From Paludibacteraceae bacterium (lineage in GTDB: Bacteria; Bacteroidota; Bacteroidia; Bacteroidales; Paludibacteraceae): DNA of 64,000 nt. The DNA lies in contig JAFSMP010000021.1 of NCBI GenBank assembly GCA_017447875.1, positions 1-64,000 of the forward strand. Direction: 5' to 3'. Position numbers and translations under genes: made by a program. Each line of letters starts with the position of its first letter. Positions within the stretch are counted from its first letter, which is position 1. Of the stretch, positions 1-8,841 are shown in pieces. Below the pieces are notes generated by a model. It searched no databases. It saw only the letters and a list, made by a program, of their open reading frames with translations, and was not told the DNA's origin.

Positions 1-123
1 ACTTGCATCGAACTTGGTGGTAGTGATCTCTTTTACAAGAGCCGCTGCCTCTTCGATCGTGTACAGCTTACCTGCTTCAATCTTCTCAGCAGCAAGCTTC
101 TGTTTTTTTGTCAGTTTTGCCAT
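1..123 (-). CDS. rplA: 50S ribosomal protein L1, N-terminal part
   Basis: The gene runs off the left edge, so only the first 41 codons are present. It begins [20 protein letters not shown], the familiar start of bacterial L1, which binds 23S rRNA at the L1 stalk and represses its own operon in many bacteria. The ATG lies 23 nt after the rplK stop, giving the standard rplK-rplA pair on the minus strand. Confidence 0.93.
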   Translation of the reverse strand, partial: MAKLTKKQKLAAEKIEAGKLYTIEEAAALVKEITTTKFDAS

Positions 124-146
124 AATTGTTGATTGATTGAATTAGA

Positions 147-569
147 TTACTTTACTACGATACCCATGCTACGTGCAGTACCTTTGACCATCTTAAGAGC
201 GGACTCCACGGTGAAGCAGTTGAGGTCCACCATTTTGTCTTGCGCGATCTGTTGAGCCTGCTCCTCGGTGATAGTAGCCACCTTGTTACGGTTAGGCTGA
301 TCAGAACCGCTCTTCACCTTAGCTGCCTCGAGGAGCTGGATAGCTACAGGAGGAGTCTTAACGATGAAGTCAAACGACTTGTCTGCATAAACGGTAATTA
401 CTACAGGAAGAACTTTTCCTGCTTTGTCTTGCGTTCTGGCATTGAACTGTTTGCAGAACTCCATGATGTTCACACCCTTCGAACCCAGCGCCGGGCCTAC
501 CGGAGGTGCAGGGTTGGCTGCGCCACCCTTGATTTGGAGTTTGATAAAACCAGCAATTTCTTTAGCCAT
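147..569 (-). CDS. rplK: 50S ribosomal protein L11
   Basis: This is a full-length 140-residue L11. The N-terminal domain contains the proline-rich segment [20 protein letters not shown] at residues 19-38, and the C-terminal rRNA-binding domain ends near [13 protein letters not shown]11 forms the GTPase-associated centre with 23S rRNA. It sits between nusG (150 nt upstream) and rplA, the usual order in Bacteroidetes. The spacer from nusG carries an 8-nt-period repeat tract described separately. Confidence 0.98.
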   Translation of the reverse strand: MAKEIAGFIKLQIKGGAANPAPPVGPALGSKGVNIMEFCKQFNARTQDKAGKVLPVVITVYADKSFDFIVKTPPVAIQLLEAAKVKSGSDQPNRNKVATITEEQAQQIAQDKMVDLNCFTVESALKMVKGTARSMGIVVK

Positions 570-612
570 AGTTTTACGTTTGTTAATAGTTTTTGACTTA
601 GTAACGGATAAA

Positions 613-652
613 TTCTCGTGATCTCGTGGTCACGTGATCTCGTGATTACGAT
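613..652. repeat. 8-nt-period tandem tract in nusG-rplK spacer
   Basis: About five degenerate copies of an octamer of the type TCTCGTGA (variants TCTCGTGG, TCACGTGA, TTACGATT) lie head to tail between nusG and rplK. Related octamers recur at 22587-22627. Confidence 0.7.
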
Positions 653-719
653 TTTATCCTCAGTCTGTTAATAATTTTGAAACTACCGAGTAGTAACTAA
701 CGACTTGTAACGGAGTCTC

Positions 720-1271
720 CTACTCTTTTTCTACCTGGTTGTAGCCCAGCTCCAGCGGAGTCTGGCGATCGAAGATCGTAACAACCACTTTGAGTTTGTG
801 CTTATCCTCAGCCACCTCTTGGATCGTACCCTTGAAGCCATTGAACGGACCGTCTACCACCTTCACGCTCTCGCCGACAAGGAATTCAATCTCACTTGCC
901 GCACGAACTTCGGATTCGGAAGCCAGACCAACGAGTTTGTTGACCTCAGCCTGCGAAACCGGTTCCGGTTTAACAGTCGTCTTACCGCCGCTCAGGAAAC
1001 CCAATACGTTCGGGATGTTACGCAAGAGCGGGAAGCTCTCGTCGCACAGGTAGCACTCTACGAGCAGATAACCCGGAAGCAGGTTTTTCTCCTTCTCCAC
1101 ACGTTTACCGTTCTTGAGCGTCACCACTTTCTCCCGAGGAATGAGCACTTGCGATACATACTCGCGGAAGAGGGACGAAGAGACGAGTGCATTATTGATG
1201 TACTCCTCTACCTTGTTCTCCTTGCCGCTAATAGCGCGCAGTACATACCATTGTTTCTTGTTCTCAGCCAT
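720..1271 (-). CDS. nusG: Transcription termination/antitermination protein NusG
   Basis: The 183-residue protein has the NusG N-terminal (NGN) domain starting KQWYVLRAISGKENKV, the conserved LLPGYLLVE segment near residues 64-72 and a C-terminal KOW domain around VKVVDGPFNGFKG. NusG binds RNA polymerase and couples it to Rho or to ribosomes. The gene follows secE by 11 nt, so the two are co-transcribed as in most bacteria. Confidence 0.98.
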   Translation of the reverse strand: MAENKKQWYVLRAISGKENKVEEYINNALVSSSLFREYVSQVLIPREKVVTLKNGKRVEKEKNLLPGYLLVECYLCDESFPLLRNIPNVLGFLSGGKTTVKPEPVSQAEVNKLVGLASESEVRAASEIEFLVGESVKVVDGPFNGFKGTIQEVAEDKHKLKVVVTIFDRQTPLELGYNQVEKE

Positions 1272-1282
1272 GATCTTGCGAT

Positions 1283-1471
1283 TTAGAAGAGTCCGTAAAC
1301 AAAGGTCATGATAGACTCAAAGCACCAGTCCATAAGCCACACGATGAGCGCCAGGATGATGGAAGCAATCAATACGATCACCGCGCTTTGTGCCAACTCT
1401 TTACGGGTAGGCCAGCTTACTTTGTGAACCAATTCGTTGTACGATTCTTTTACGTTTTCTACAAAAGCCAT
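1283..1471 (-). CDS. secE: Preprotein translocase subunit SecE
   Basis: A 62-residue protein with one transmembrane segment (about residues 28-50) after an amphipathic helix containing the SecE signature VSWPTRKEL. This matches the short, single-span SecE of Bacteroidetes. It is part of the SecYEG channel in the inner membrane. It lies between tRNA-Trp and nusG. Confidence 0.96.
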   Translation of the reverse strand: MAFVENVKESYNELVHKVSWPTRKELAQSAVIVLIASIILALIVWLMDWCFESIMTFVYGLF

Positions 1472-1587
1472 ATCAGTAGATTTTTAATTATCTCTTTAAG
1501 CGCAACCAAATCCGGCTCCAGCATACGCCAAAGTCGAATCGGAAGCTATTTTCAGTAACATTTTTTTGAGGTCGTAACACCTCGTTG

Positions 1588-1658
1588 CACGGAAGGCAGG
1601 AATCGAACCCACATTAACGGTTTTGGAGACCGCTCTCCTACCATTGGAGGACTTCCGT
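1588..1658 (-). tRNA. tRNA-Trp (CCA)
   Basis: The minus strand folds as a tRNA with a perfect seven-base acceptor stem ACGGAAG/CTTCCGT, a T-loop TTCGATT and the anticodon CCA in the loop CTCCAAA. The 3' CCA is not encoded. It sits in the conserved tuf-trnW-secE arrangement. Confidence 0.95.
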
Positions 1659-1661
1659 ATT

Positions 1662-1757
1662 ACTTAGGGCCGAAGCCCTAAGTGTTTTCCCTTTCGGGGT
1701 CCCCGGAAAAATCGTGCTTTGCTAAGAAAATGCACGTTTTTTGGGGAAATTCGGAGG
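1662..1757 (-). other. Structured spacer between tuf and tRNA-Trp
   Basis: Immediately 5' of tRNA-Trp on the minus strand is a nine-base-pair hairpin (1662-1683) closed by a cUUCGg tetraloop. Further upstream a GGGG/CCCC-flanked imperfect stem spans about 1698-1757. It could be an attenuator, terminator or processing signal between tuf and the downstream tRNA-secE-nusG genes. There is no long U-run, so a classical terminator is not clear. Confidence 0.55.
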
Positions 1758-1818
1758 CTTAGGTCGCCCCTCCATTTAGCGGAGCGGTATGGACCTATGC
1801 GATCCTATTGCCGACGAA

Positions 1819-3006
1819 TTAGTCGATGAGTTTGGTGATCTGACCGGAACCTACCGTACGGCCACCCTCACGGATTGCGAAACGCAGACCCTCAGAGCAA
1901 GCAACCGGATAGATCAACTTAACGGTGATCTCGAGGTTATCACCCGGCATTACCATCTCAGTTCCTTCCGGCAGAGTGATCTCACCGGTAACATCCATCG
2001 TACGGATATAGAACTGCGGACGATAGTGGTTGTGGAACGGAGTGTGACGGCCACCTTCCTCTTTCTTCAAGATATAAACGGAAGCCTTGAACTCACTGTA
2101 CGGTTTAACGCAGCCCGGGTGAGTCAATACCATACCACGTTTCACCTCATCTTTGTCGATACCACGGAGCAGCAGACCTACGTTATCACCAGCTTCACCT
2201 TCGTCCAGCAATTTGCGGAACATCTCAACGCCGGTTACAACGCTCTTCTTGCCCTCTGCACCCAGACCGATCAACTGAACCTCGTCACCAACTTTGATGA
2301 CACCGGTCTCGATACGACCTGTTGCAACAGTACCACGACCGGTGATCGAGAATACATCCTCAACCGGCATCAGGAACGGTTTATCTTTGTCACGAGTCGG
2401 CAGCGGAATCCAGTTGTCGCAAGCGTCCATGAGCTCCATAACCTTCTCCTCCCACTCAGGAACACCGTTCAATGCACCCAGTGCAGAACCGCGGATAACC
2501 GGAGTGTTGTCACCATCAAACTCGTAGAACGAGAGAAGCTCACGCATCTCCATCTCAACGAGGTCAAGCATCTCAGGATCGTCAACCATATCGCACTTGT
2601 TCATGAATACAACCAGGCGCGGTACGTTCACTTGGCGAGCCAACAGGATGTGCTCACGAGTCTGAGGCATCGGACCGTCAGTAGCAGCTACAACGATGAT
2701 AGCACCATCCATCTGAGCAGCACCGGTAACCATGTTCTTCACATAGTCAGCGTGACCCGGACAGTCAACGTGAGCGTAGTGACGGTTAGCCGTCTGATAC
2801 TCTACGTGAGCGGTGTTAATGGTAATACCACGCTCCTTCTCTTCCGGAGCATTGTCGATAGAGTCGAACGAACGGATCTCAGACAGACCTTTCTTTGCCA
2901 ATACCTGGGTAATAGCAGCGGTCAGAGTCGTTTTTCCGTGGTCAACGTGACCGATGGTACCGATGTTAACGTGCGGTTTCGAACGGTCAAATTTTTCTTT
3001 TGCCAT
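1819..3006 (-). CDS. tuf: Elongation factor Tu
   Basis: This 395-residue protein carries every EF-Tu G motif: [10 protein letters not shown] (residues 19-28), the G2/G3 region with [15 protein letters not shown] (G4), and the SAL motif (G5). Domains 2 and 3 follow and the protein ends in [11 protein letters not shown]. It delivers aminoacyl-tRNA to the ribosome. It follows four tRNA genes, the arrangement seen at tufB in many bacteria, and the 72-nt gap suggests one transcript processed at the tRNAs. Confidence 0.99.
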   Translation of the reverse strand: MAKEKFDRSKPHVNIGTIGHVDHGKTTLTAAITQVLAKKGLSEIRSFDSIDNAPEEKERGITINTAHVEYQTANRHYAHVDCPGHADYVKNMVTGAAQMDGAIIVVAATDGPMPQTREHILLARQVNVPRLVVFMNKCDMVDDPEMLDLVEMEMRELLSFYEFDGDNTPVIRGSALGALNGVPEWEEKVMELMDACDNWIPLPTRDKDKPFLMPVEDVFSITGRGTVATGRIETGVIKVGDEVQLIGLGAEGKKSVVTGVEMFRKLLDEGEAGDNVGLLLRGIDKDEVKRGMVLTHPGCVKPYSEFKASVYILKKEEGGRHTPFHNHYRPQFYIRTMDVTGEITLPEGTEMVMPGDNLEITVKLIYPVACSEGLRFAIREGGRTVGSGQITKLID

Positions 3007-3078
3007 AGTAATTCTTTAATTTTAATAACGTTATTAAACAATAAATTGTTTTTTGTTTTCGTCTTTACATAATAAAAG

Positions 3079-3150
<72 letters not shown>

Positions 3151-3155
3151 ATAAG

Positions 3156-3228
3156 AGCGAAAGACGGGACTCAAACCCGCGACCCCCAGCTTGGAAGGCT
3201 AGTGCTCTATCGACTGAGCTACTTTCGC
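3156..3228 (-). tRNA. tRNA-Gly (TCC)
   Basis: The acceptor stem is GCGAAAG/CTTTCGC and the anticodon is TCC in the loop CTTCCAA. It lies 5 nt upstream of tRNA-Thr(GGT) in the same transcript. Confidence 0.95.
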
Positions 3229-3256
3229 GTTAACGAGAGGTAAGCTCTCGATTGTG

Positions 3257-3338
3257 TGGGTGCGGATGGATTCGAACCACCGAAGTCGAAGACAGCAGAT
3301 TTACAGTCTGCCCCATTTGGCCACTCTGGAACACACCC
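3257..3338 (-). tRNA. tRNA-Tyr (GTA)
   Basis: This 82-nt tRNA has the long variable arm expected of bacterial tRNA-Tyr, anticodon GTA in the loop CTGTAAA, and an acceptor stem GGGTGTG/CGCACCC with one G-U pair. Confidence 0.95.
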
Positions 3339-3353
3339 AAATTTCAAAGATCT

Positions 3354-3429
3354 TGGAGCCTCTAGTCGGACTCGAACCAACGACCGCTGGATTACAAATC
3401 TAGTGCTCTACCAACTGAGCTATAGAGGC
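3354..3429 (-). tRNA. tRNA-Thr (TGT)
   Basis: The acceptor stem is GCCTCTA/TAGAGGC and the anticodon is TGT. The discriminator T is followed directly by CCA (3354-3356), so this is the one tRNA here with an encoded 3' CCA. It is the first gene of the tRNA-tuf transcript. Confidence 0.93.
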
Positions 3430-3506
3430 AGATCGTGTGCAATCTCGTTGTGCACGAACTGAGCATCACGATGCTTGACTTTTTACCTTCCGGTCGAAAG
3501 CGGGTG

Positions 3507-3538
3507 CAAAGGTACTGCTTTTTTTTGACATGGCAAAA
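3507..3538 (-). promoter_or_regulatory. Promoter of the tRNA-tuf cluster
   Basis: On the minus strand a TTTTGCCATGTCA -33 element is followed about 20 nt later by the -7 box TACCTTTG and then CACCCG. This is the strong housekeeping form seen repeatedly in the window. It predicts a leader of roughly 70 nt before tRNA-Thr(TGT). Confidence 0.75.
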
Positions 3539-3575
3539 TATTTTGGCAAAAAAATGAAAAAAAAATGCATTTTTG

Positions 3576-4508
3576 TCATTTTGAGTCCGCATTTTGACCT
3601 TTTGCACGAGGATGAGTAGCGTTATAGACCCGTTTTATCTGGTCGAAGGTGGTATGGGTATAGACTTGGGTGGTAGAGAGCGAGGCGTGTCCGAGAAGGG
3701 TTTGGATGGTTCGGATGTCGGCTCCGTTATCGAGCATGGCGGTTGCAAACGTATGACGCAGGACGTGCGGGGAGTGTTTCTTGAGCGTCGACACCGCGCC
3801 CATACGCGTGCGCACGATAGTATATAAGGTGTACTTTGTCAGTTTTGGGAAGAAACGGTCGGTATCCCGGCATCCCGGTATCTCGGTATCTCGAATCTCC
3901 TTATAGGCTTTGATCTGTTCGATGAGCCCCGGACCGATGGGGACGATGCGCTCCTTGCGGCGCTTACCGAAGATACGGACTTGGCCTTGCGTGAGATCAA
4001 AGTCGGCATCGGTAAGGTTGAGCAGTTCAGCTTGACGCATTCCCGTCTGGTATAATAGCGAGATGATGAGATCATCTCGCTGGACCGTTTCACTGTTAGA
4101 CCGCTTCGTTGTAGGACCGTTACACTGTAAGACCGCTTCGCTGTTAGATAACGCACGGGTCATCTCTTCTTCGCGGAAGAAGACGGGAAGGGGTTTGTCG
4201 GCTTTGGGCGGGACGATACGGGCGGTGATGTCGCGTTTCACTTTGCCTTGCCGGAGCAGGAACTTATAAAAAGAGCGGAGGGCAGAGAGGCGTCGTTTGA
4301 CCGAACGGGGCGATTGGTGTTGCTCCTCGATCATATCCAACATCCACGACTTGACATCCGTCTCGTCGATATCATCGGGATTGAAGTCCTCGGGTTCCCA
4401 GCCGAGAAAACGGCAGAAGTCACGCAAGTCATCGCGATAGGCTTCTACCGTTTTATCAGAATATTTCTTTTCTACAGCAATATAGTTTAAAAAATGTTGG
4501 ATCAACAT
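3576..4508 (-). CDS. Tyrosine recombinase XerC/XerD family
   Basis: The 310-residue protein has an N-terminal SAM-like core-binding domain (residues 1-90) and a C-terminal catalytic domain. The catalytic set is visible: Arg in TGMRQAEL, Lys in GKRRKERIV, HVLRH, the GHASLSTTQVY His and the final Tyr. It most likely resolves chromosome dimers. Two repeat tracts lie in frame within the catalytic domain, one just before DDLIISLLYQTG and one encoding EIPGCRDTD. Both add residues that typical XerC/D proteins lack. The gene follows the two dNK genes. XerC and XerD cannot be told apart from sequence here. Confidence 0.92.
   Translation of the reverse strand: MLIQHFLNYIAVEKKYSDKTVEAYRDDLRDFCRFLGWEPEDFNPDDIDETDVKSWMLDMIEEQHQSPRSVKRRLSALRSFYKFLLRQGKVKRDITARIVPPKADKPLPVFFREEEMTRALSNSEAVLQCNGPTTKRSNSETVQRDDLIISLLYQTGMRQAELLNLTDADFDLTQGQVRIFGKRRKERIVPIGPGLIEQIKAYKEIRDTEIPGCRDTDRFFPKLTKYTLYTIVRTRMGAVSTLKKHSPHVLRHTFATAMLDNGADIRTIQTLLGHASLSTTQVYTHTTFDQIKRVYNATHPRAKGQNADSK
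3863..3898. repeat. 8-nt-period tract inside the xer gene
   Basis: Four degenerate octamers of the type TCCCGGTA/TCTCGGTA run head to tail and encode part of the segment EIRDTEIPGCRDTD. The reading frame is kept. Confidence 0.75.
4081..4149. repeat. 16-nt-period tract inside the xer gene
   Basis: Four imperfect copies of a 16-mer of the form CTGTTAGACCGCTTCG, itself two octamers, follow a perfect 10-bp inverted repeat with a 3-nt loop (4058-4080). The same GACCGCTTCGCTGTA words recur in murI (50500-50574), radA (55187-55226) and the spacer before skp (60976-61037). Confidence 0.75.
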
Positions 4509-4569
4509 TTTTAAACGTTAAATGGTTAAATAGTTAAAATGGTTTCGATTACATCGAAACGTTAAACTG
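4509..4569. repeat. 8-nt-period tract plus hairpin in the dNK-xer spacer
   Basis: The 61-nt spacer contains degenerate octamers related to GGTTAAAT and an 8-bp hairpin GTTTCGAT/ATCGAAAC with loop TAC. There is no U-run, so it is not a convincing terminator. Confidence 0.6.
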
Positions 4570-5217
4570 TTAGATTTCTTTTCCTGTCTTTTCCTCACTC
4601 TCGAAGGGGAAGAGACCGAAGAGTTGGGCATCGATATGGTCGGTTACCCAGCGGAAGTCCTCGGGGTTCTCGCCGAACTTGATCCGGTCACCTTCGATGA
4701 TGAGCAGATTACCTTTGTAATCCTTGATCCAGTTCTCGTACTTGTCGTTGAGTCCCTGGAGGTAGTCCAGTTTCATCTGCTGCTCGTAGCCGCGTGCGCG
4801 TTTCTGGATCTGTGCCACGAGAGTAGGCACGGATGCACGGACATAGATAAGCAGGTCGGGCATCTTGACGAGGGTGGTCATGAGTTCGAACAGGTCCTGG
4901 TAGTTATCGAAGTCACGGTCGGACATCATCCCCTGGTCGTGAAGGTTCGGCGCAAAGATACGCGCATCCTCATAGATGGTGCGGTCCTGAATGATATACT
5001 TGTCGGACTTCCCGATCTCGACCACGTCTTTGAAACGTTTGTTGAGGAAATAGACCTGGAGATTGAAGGACCAGCGTGCCATATCGGCATAGAAATCCGC
5101 CAGATAGGGGTTATATTCCACGCTCTCAAAGCGCGGTTCCCAGCCATAATGTTTGGCTAACATGTTGGTGAGGGTGGTTTTTCCGCACCCGATGTTACCT
5201 GCTACTGCTATGTGCAT
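4570..5217 (-). CDS. Deoxynucleoside kinase (first of a pair)
   Basis: The 215-residue protein starts with the Walker A motif GNIGCGKTTL at residues 7-16 and has the dNK-family DR motif in IIQDRTIYEDARIF and an arginine-rich lid region near QKRARGYEQQ. It phosphorylates deoxynucleosides in the salvage pathway. It is closely related to the gene just upstream. Such adjacent dNK pairs usually form a heterodimeric dAK/dGK enzyme, but which base each prefers cannot be read here. Confidence 0.92.
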   Translation of the reverse strand: MHIAVAGNIGCGKTTLTNMLAKHYGWEPRFESVEYNPYLADFYADMARWSFNLQVYFLNKRFKDVVEIGKSDKYIIQDRTIYEDARIFAPNLHDQGMMSDRDFDNYQDLFELMTTLVKMPDLLIYVRASVPTLVAQIQKRARGYEQQMKLDYLQGLNDKYENWIKDYKGNLLIIEGDRIKFGENPEDFRWVTDHIDAQLFGLFPFESEEKTGKEI

Positions 5218-5220
5218 ATC

Positions 5221-5252
5221 TTAATTAAAAATTAAAAATTAAGAATTAAAAA
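5221..5252. repeat. 7-nt-period tract between the two dNK genes
   Basis: The spacer is four to five copies of ATTAAAA or ATTAAGA. It separates the two kinase genes and supplies the A-rich region before the start of the second one. Confidence 0.75.
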
Positions 5253-5891
5253 TTATTCTTTGGACCAATTATTCTCGCTGAATAAGCCGAACAGCTCGGC
5301 ATCGACCTTATCGATGACTTTCCGGAAATCGGCGGGGTTATTCTCAAAGTCCATCCCGTCGGACTCGATGACAAGCACGCGTCCTTCGTACTTACGGAAG
5401 ATGAAGTCTTCGTACTTGTCGTTGAGTCCGGTGAGATAGTCGATCTGCATGGTCTGCTCGTATTCGCGTCCGCGTTTCTGGATCTGCGCGATGAGTGCCG
5501 GCACGGTTTTACGGAGATAGATCATCATGTCGGGCATCTTCATCTGAGACTTCATCAGGTCGAACAGTTCCATGAAGGTCTCGAAATCGCGTTGCGAGAG
5601 GTCTCCACGCTCGTAGTTATTGCGGACGAAGACGTATACTCCTTCGAAGATCGAGCGGTCCTGGACGATGGTGTGGGTAGCTTTCTGCACCGCCAGCATG
5701 TCCTTGAAACGCTCCTTGAGGAAATAGGTCTCGAGGCAGAACGCCCACCGCTGTATATCGCCGTAGTAGTCCTCGAGGTAGGGGTTGAAACTGACGCTCT
5801 CAAAGCGCGGTTCCCACCCGTAATACCGCGCTAACATCTTGGTCAGCGTGGTCTTGCCTGCACCTATATTTCCTGCGATCGCAATGTACAT
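5253..5891 (-). CDS. Deoxynucleoside kinase (second of a pair)
   Basis: This 212-residue paralogue shares GNIGAGKTTL (residues 7-16), the DR motif in IVQDRSIFEGVYVF, the lid KRGREYEQTMQIDYL and the C-terminal LFGLF with its neighbour. The ATG overlaps the stop of the upstream amylase gene by one base, so it is probably translated from the same transcript as the amylase genes. That link may be simple operon growth and need not be functional. Confidence 0.92.
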   Translation of the reverse strand: MYIAIAGNIGAGKTTLTKMLARYYGWEPRFESVSFNPYLEDYYGDIQRWAFCLETYFLKERFKDMLAVQKATHTIVQDRSIFEGVYVFVRNNYERGDLSQRDFETFMELFDLMKSQMKMPDMMIYLRKTVPALIAQIQKRGREYEQTMQIDYLTGLNDKYEDFIFRKYEGRVLVIESDGMDFENNPADFRKVIDKVDAELFGLFSENNWSKE

Positions 5892-7918
5892 TACTCAACC
5901 AATTGTCCTTGAAGGTTATATACCTTATCACCGCGGGAGATGAGCACTTGTCCGTTGCGGAGGAACTTATACGCTTTCGGGGCGTTGGTCTCCTGCACCA
6001 TCTCGATGGGGGTATGGTCGCGTTTGTTGATATCCTTGAACGTCGGTTTGATCAGCGGCGAACCGGTGTATATCTTCAACTCACCGGGTTTGAGGGTGAC
6101 AGTACCGCTTACTTCGCTGGCATTACCAAGATAGTCATACCACGTTCCTACCGAAGGGATGGAAACGGTCTGGTTTCCTTCGACGCCGAAGTTAGCCGCC
6201 GCAAACACGTTCAGTCCCCATTGGATGGTTCGTAAGGCTTTGCCGGAACCTACGTTTATCTTCGTCGGGTTACCTTCGAACACTTTCGGTATCAATTGTG
6301 TACGGAGGGCTATCACCTGCGCGCAAGCCTTGAAGGCACTGGTTCGGTCGGGCAGCGAGAAATAGCCCGGTTTCTCCGGACGCGGCTTGGGTTCGCAACG
6401 ATTCGACTCGCTGGTGCTATTGGGGCCGTCTATACTGCTGTTGATTGAGTAGTCATATCCTACTTCCTCCCACATCCACAACATATGCGAACCATTGAGC
6501 AGCACGTTGAATGCCACATTCTCCGCTACGCGTTTGAGGCGTGTAGACTCACTGGTCTGGAGGTTACCGTTACCGTATTTCTTAGCCTTATACTGCATAC
6601 GCTCTTCGTCGTGCGACTCGCAGTAGGACACATATCCGTCCTGGCTGGCGTCATCGAACGCATCACCGTCTTTAAGCCATCCCATAGCTGTCTGGCAATA
6701 GGCATTGGTGGTATTCGACCAGCACTGCATGCCGGCATTCACCAGTTCCGGACGTTCCGATCCCATGTTTCCTCCCCAATGCTCCAGGATCATATAAGCA
6801 GTAGGCGACACCGCCTTGACTCCTTTGGTGTAATAATCTTTGAGGTTAGCCACCGAGGTATTGGGTTGGTCGGAACACAGACCGTGACTCAGGTCCAGAC
6901 GATATCCGTCCACTTTGTACTCCTTAAGCCAATACTGCAGGGCACGGATGAACATCTCGTGGGCAGGTTCGAAACCGTGGTTCCAGTCTTCGTACACATT
7001 ATCGCTATGCGGTGCGGTGACGTTGAACCAGGGATTCTGCGCCAGTTCCGAACCATAGGGATAGAGTTTATTCATCGGGTTGAGACCTGTAGCATGGTTG
7101 AAGACCATATCAAGGATGACCGCCATTCCACGTTTGTGGCACTCATCGATGAAAGTCTTGTACATCTCTTCCGAACCGTACGCACGATCCGGTGCAAAAT
7201 AGTGGTTGGGTGAGTAACCCCAGTTCTTATTACCATCGAACTCGCATATCGGCATCAGTTCGATCGCATTGACGCCTAAGTTCTGGATATAATCCAGACG
7301 CTCCATCAGGCCATTGAGCGAACGGTCGGTGGTATAATCATAGACCCAAAGCTCATAGATGACGAGGTTGTTCTTATTCGGGCGCTTGAAGTTGAGGGTG
7401 GCATCCGACCATTGGAACTCCGGTTTGCCGGGTTGAATCACCGTCACGTATCCGTCTGCACCTTTACCGGTCGGATAATCGGTCAGGTCCGGATCCACGG
7501 TCTTGGGTTCGTACTGATCATCGGGGTGAATGACTTTCTCCGAATAGAGGTCGGAAATCTGTTTCTTGGCTCCATCCGCGCGTTCAATAGCATACTGGAA
7601 GCGGTACTCTTTTCCGGACTCGAGTCCCGTGAGGGTGATCCAGAAATAGTTGCCGTCTTTGAACAGTTGGTAGTCTGCACTGAGTTTCCAATCGGTCATA
7701 TCGCCCAAGAGGAACACCCGTTTGGCAGATGCCGTTTTGCTGGCAGCATAGGTACAGAGGGTGACGGACGTGCCGTCTTCACCGTAGTAGATACCGTTAG
7801 ACACACCCGCCGGACGCGCTTTCTCTATCGGCGTCACATCCTTCACATCATTCCAGTTGGCTGCCTGCGCACTCAAGAACGCACACAGTCCCAACAAACT
7901 TATCCAAAACTTACGCAT
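5891..7918 (-). CDS. Secreted GH13 alpha-amylase family protein with N-terminal E-set/CBM48-like domain
   Basis: The 675-residue protein has a signal peptide (MRKFWISLLGLCAFLSAQA). An Ig-like E-set/CBM48-type domain covers about residues 35-150 and a GH13 barrel about 170-560. Conserved regions are VILDMVFNHATG (I), DGYRLDLSH with the nucleophile Asp (II), MILEHWGG with the acid/base Glu (III) and YCESHDEE (IV). A C-terminal beta domain leads to the tail NGQVLISRGDKVYNLQGQLV shared with its neighbours. It resembles branching or debranching-type GH13 enzymes more than the four tandem amylases upstream. It is probably exported. Confidence 0.88.
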   Translation of the reverse strand: MRKFWISLLGLCAFLSAQAANWNDVKDVTPIEKARPAGVSNGIYYGEDGTSVTLCTYAASKTASAKRVFLLGDMTDWKLSADYQLFKDGNYFWITLTGLESGKEYRFQYAIERADGAKKQISDLYSEKVIHPDDQYEPKTVDPDLTDYPTGKGADGYVTVIQPGKPEFQWSDATLNFKRPNKNNLVIYELWVYDYTTDRSLNGLMERLDYIQNLGVNAIELMPICEFDGNKNWGYSPNHYFAPDRAYGSEEMYKTFIDECHKRGMAVILDMVFNHATGLNPMNKLYPYGSELAQNPWFNVTAPHSDNVYEDWNHGFEPAHEMFIRALQYWLKEYKVDGYRLDLSHGLCSDQPNTSVANLKDYYTKGVKAVSPTAYMILEHWGGNMGSERPELVNAGMQCWSNTTNAYCQTAMGWLKDGDAFDDASQDGYVSYCESHDEERMQYKAKKYGNGNLQTSESTRLKRVAENVAFNVLLNGSHMLWMWEEVGYDYSINSSIDGPNSTSESNRCEPKPRPEKPGYFSLPDRTSAFKACAQVIALRTQLIPKVFEGNPTKINVGSGKALRTIQWGLNVFAAANFGVEGNQTVSIPSVGTWYDYLGNASEVSGTVTLKPGELKIYTGSPLIKPTFKDINKRDHTPIEMVQETNAPKAYKFLRNGQVLISRGDKVYNLQGQLVE

Positions 7919-7937
7919 AATTATTCCTTATTATATA

Positions 7938-8813
7938 TTATAACTGACGGCCGGTTGCGTCGAACACTTTATCTCCGCGTACGATACGCAGTTGACCATC
8001 GATGAACACCTTTTGGGCTTTTTCGGTGACGAAGGTGTTGTCGATGCTTTCGGTTGCGCCCCACGGTTTCTTGCCGGGCATGGGTTGGTTAGACAACTCC
8101 ACCGATCCGTCTCCGTTATCATAGAGATAGAGATTGGTTGTTCCTACCGGTACACCCCATTTCTCGCCAGCGCCTTGACGGAAACGCACATGGGTGTCGG
8201 TCGAATAAGCATCCAGCATATACTCTACACCTGCCGAACCGTCCACCTGATAGATAAGGAAGAGATAGCAAGACGTATAGAACATAATACTGCACTCACC
8301 ATTCACGAAGGTAGTGGCATCACGGGGTTCCTGCCAATCACCGTCCAGCTCCGCTTTCCACATAAAACGCGGGTTACCGGGTATTGTAGAGCCACCGCCT
8401 CCACCACCGGGATTGGAACCGCCGCCGCAGTCTTTGCCCAACTCCACATAGATAAGGTCGCCCTTTTCCATACTCAGCTTGATATAGAAATCATACGAAC
8501 CGGCCGTCTTGCAGGTCAGTTTGCCGGCTTCCTTGCCGCCATCGAAATTGGCATAATCACCATACGGATCCAGATTGATCATCCATGTCTCACCGCAACT
8601 CTGGTTGATCAGTTTGACCTCATCGCCTACCTCAAGTTTCACGCAGGACGCTTTGTACTGAATACGGCCCTCGGTATCCGGGTCACCGAACTTGGGGGCA
8701 TCCACTACTTTGCTGCCGTTGATCTGAAGGCCGTAAGGGCCGTCCTGACATTCTGCACTGGCTACTGTCAATCCCATAACCAGCATCATCACACATGTAA
8801 AAATCTTTTTCAT
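7938..8813 (-). CDS. Secreted protein with the amylase-associated N-terminal module, no catalytic domain
   Basis: This 291-residue protein has a signal peptide (MKKIFTCVMMLVMGLTVASA). An N-terminal module of about 110 residues matches the N-termini of the three amylases upstream; its landmarks are YGLQINGSKVV, INLDPYGDYANF and a Cys-Gly end. A Gly/Pro-rich linker and a second beta-rich domain (about 145-250) follow. The C-terminal tail is GQLRIVRGDKVFDATGRQL. With no GH13 motif, it may be a starch-binding companion; the module family is not one I recognise. Confidence 0.75.
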   Translation of the reverse strand: MKKIFTCVMMLVMGLTVASAECQDGPYGLQINGSKVVDAPKFGDPDTEGRIQYKASCVKLEVGDEVKLINQSCGETWMINLDPYGDYANFDGGKEAGKLTCKTAGSYDFYIKLSMEKGDLIYVELGKDCGGGSNPGGGGGGSTIPGNPRFMWKAELDGDWQEPRDATTFVNGECSIMFYTSCYLFLIYQVDGSAGVEYMLDAYSTDTHVRFRQGAGEKWGVPVGTTNLYLYDNGDGSVELSNQPMPGKKPWGATESIDNTFVTEKAQKVFIDGQLRIVRGDKVFDATGRQL

Positions 8814-8841
8814 AATACTACATTTTTATTGGTTATAATTT

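Noticed and set aside
1789..3072. 427-codon frame on the plus strand opposite tuf
   Set aside because: It is the complement of a highly conserved, codon-biased gene, has no domain-like sequence and covers the tuf start region; it is a shadow frame.
3576..4508. Integrase of a mobile island next to the tRNA cluster
   Set aside because: The protein has housekeeping XerC/D size and motifs, and the tRNAs beside it show no repeated 3' ends.
4541..4560. Hairpin GTTTCGAT/ATCGAAAC as a terminator between dNK and the xer gene
   Set aside because: There is no U-run on either strand and the genes are close, so continued transcription is likely.
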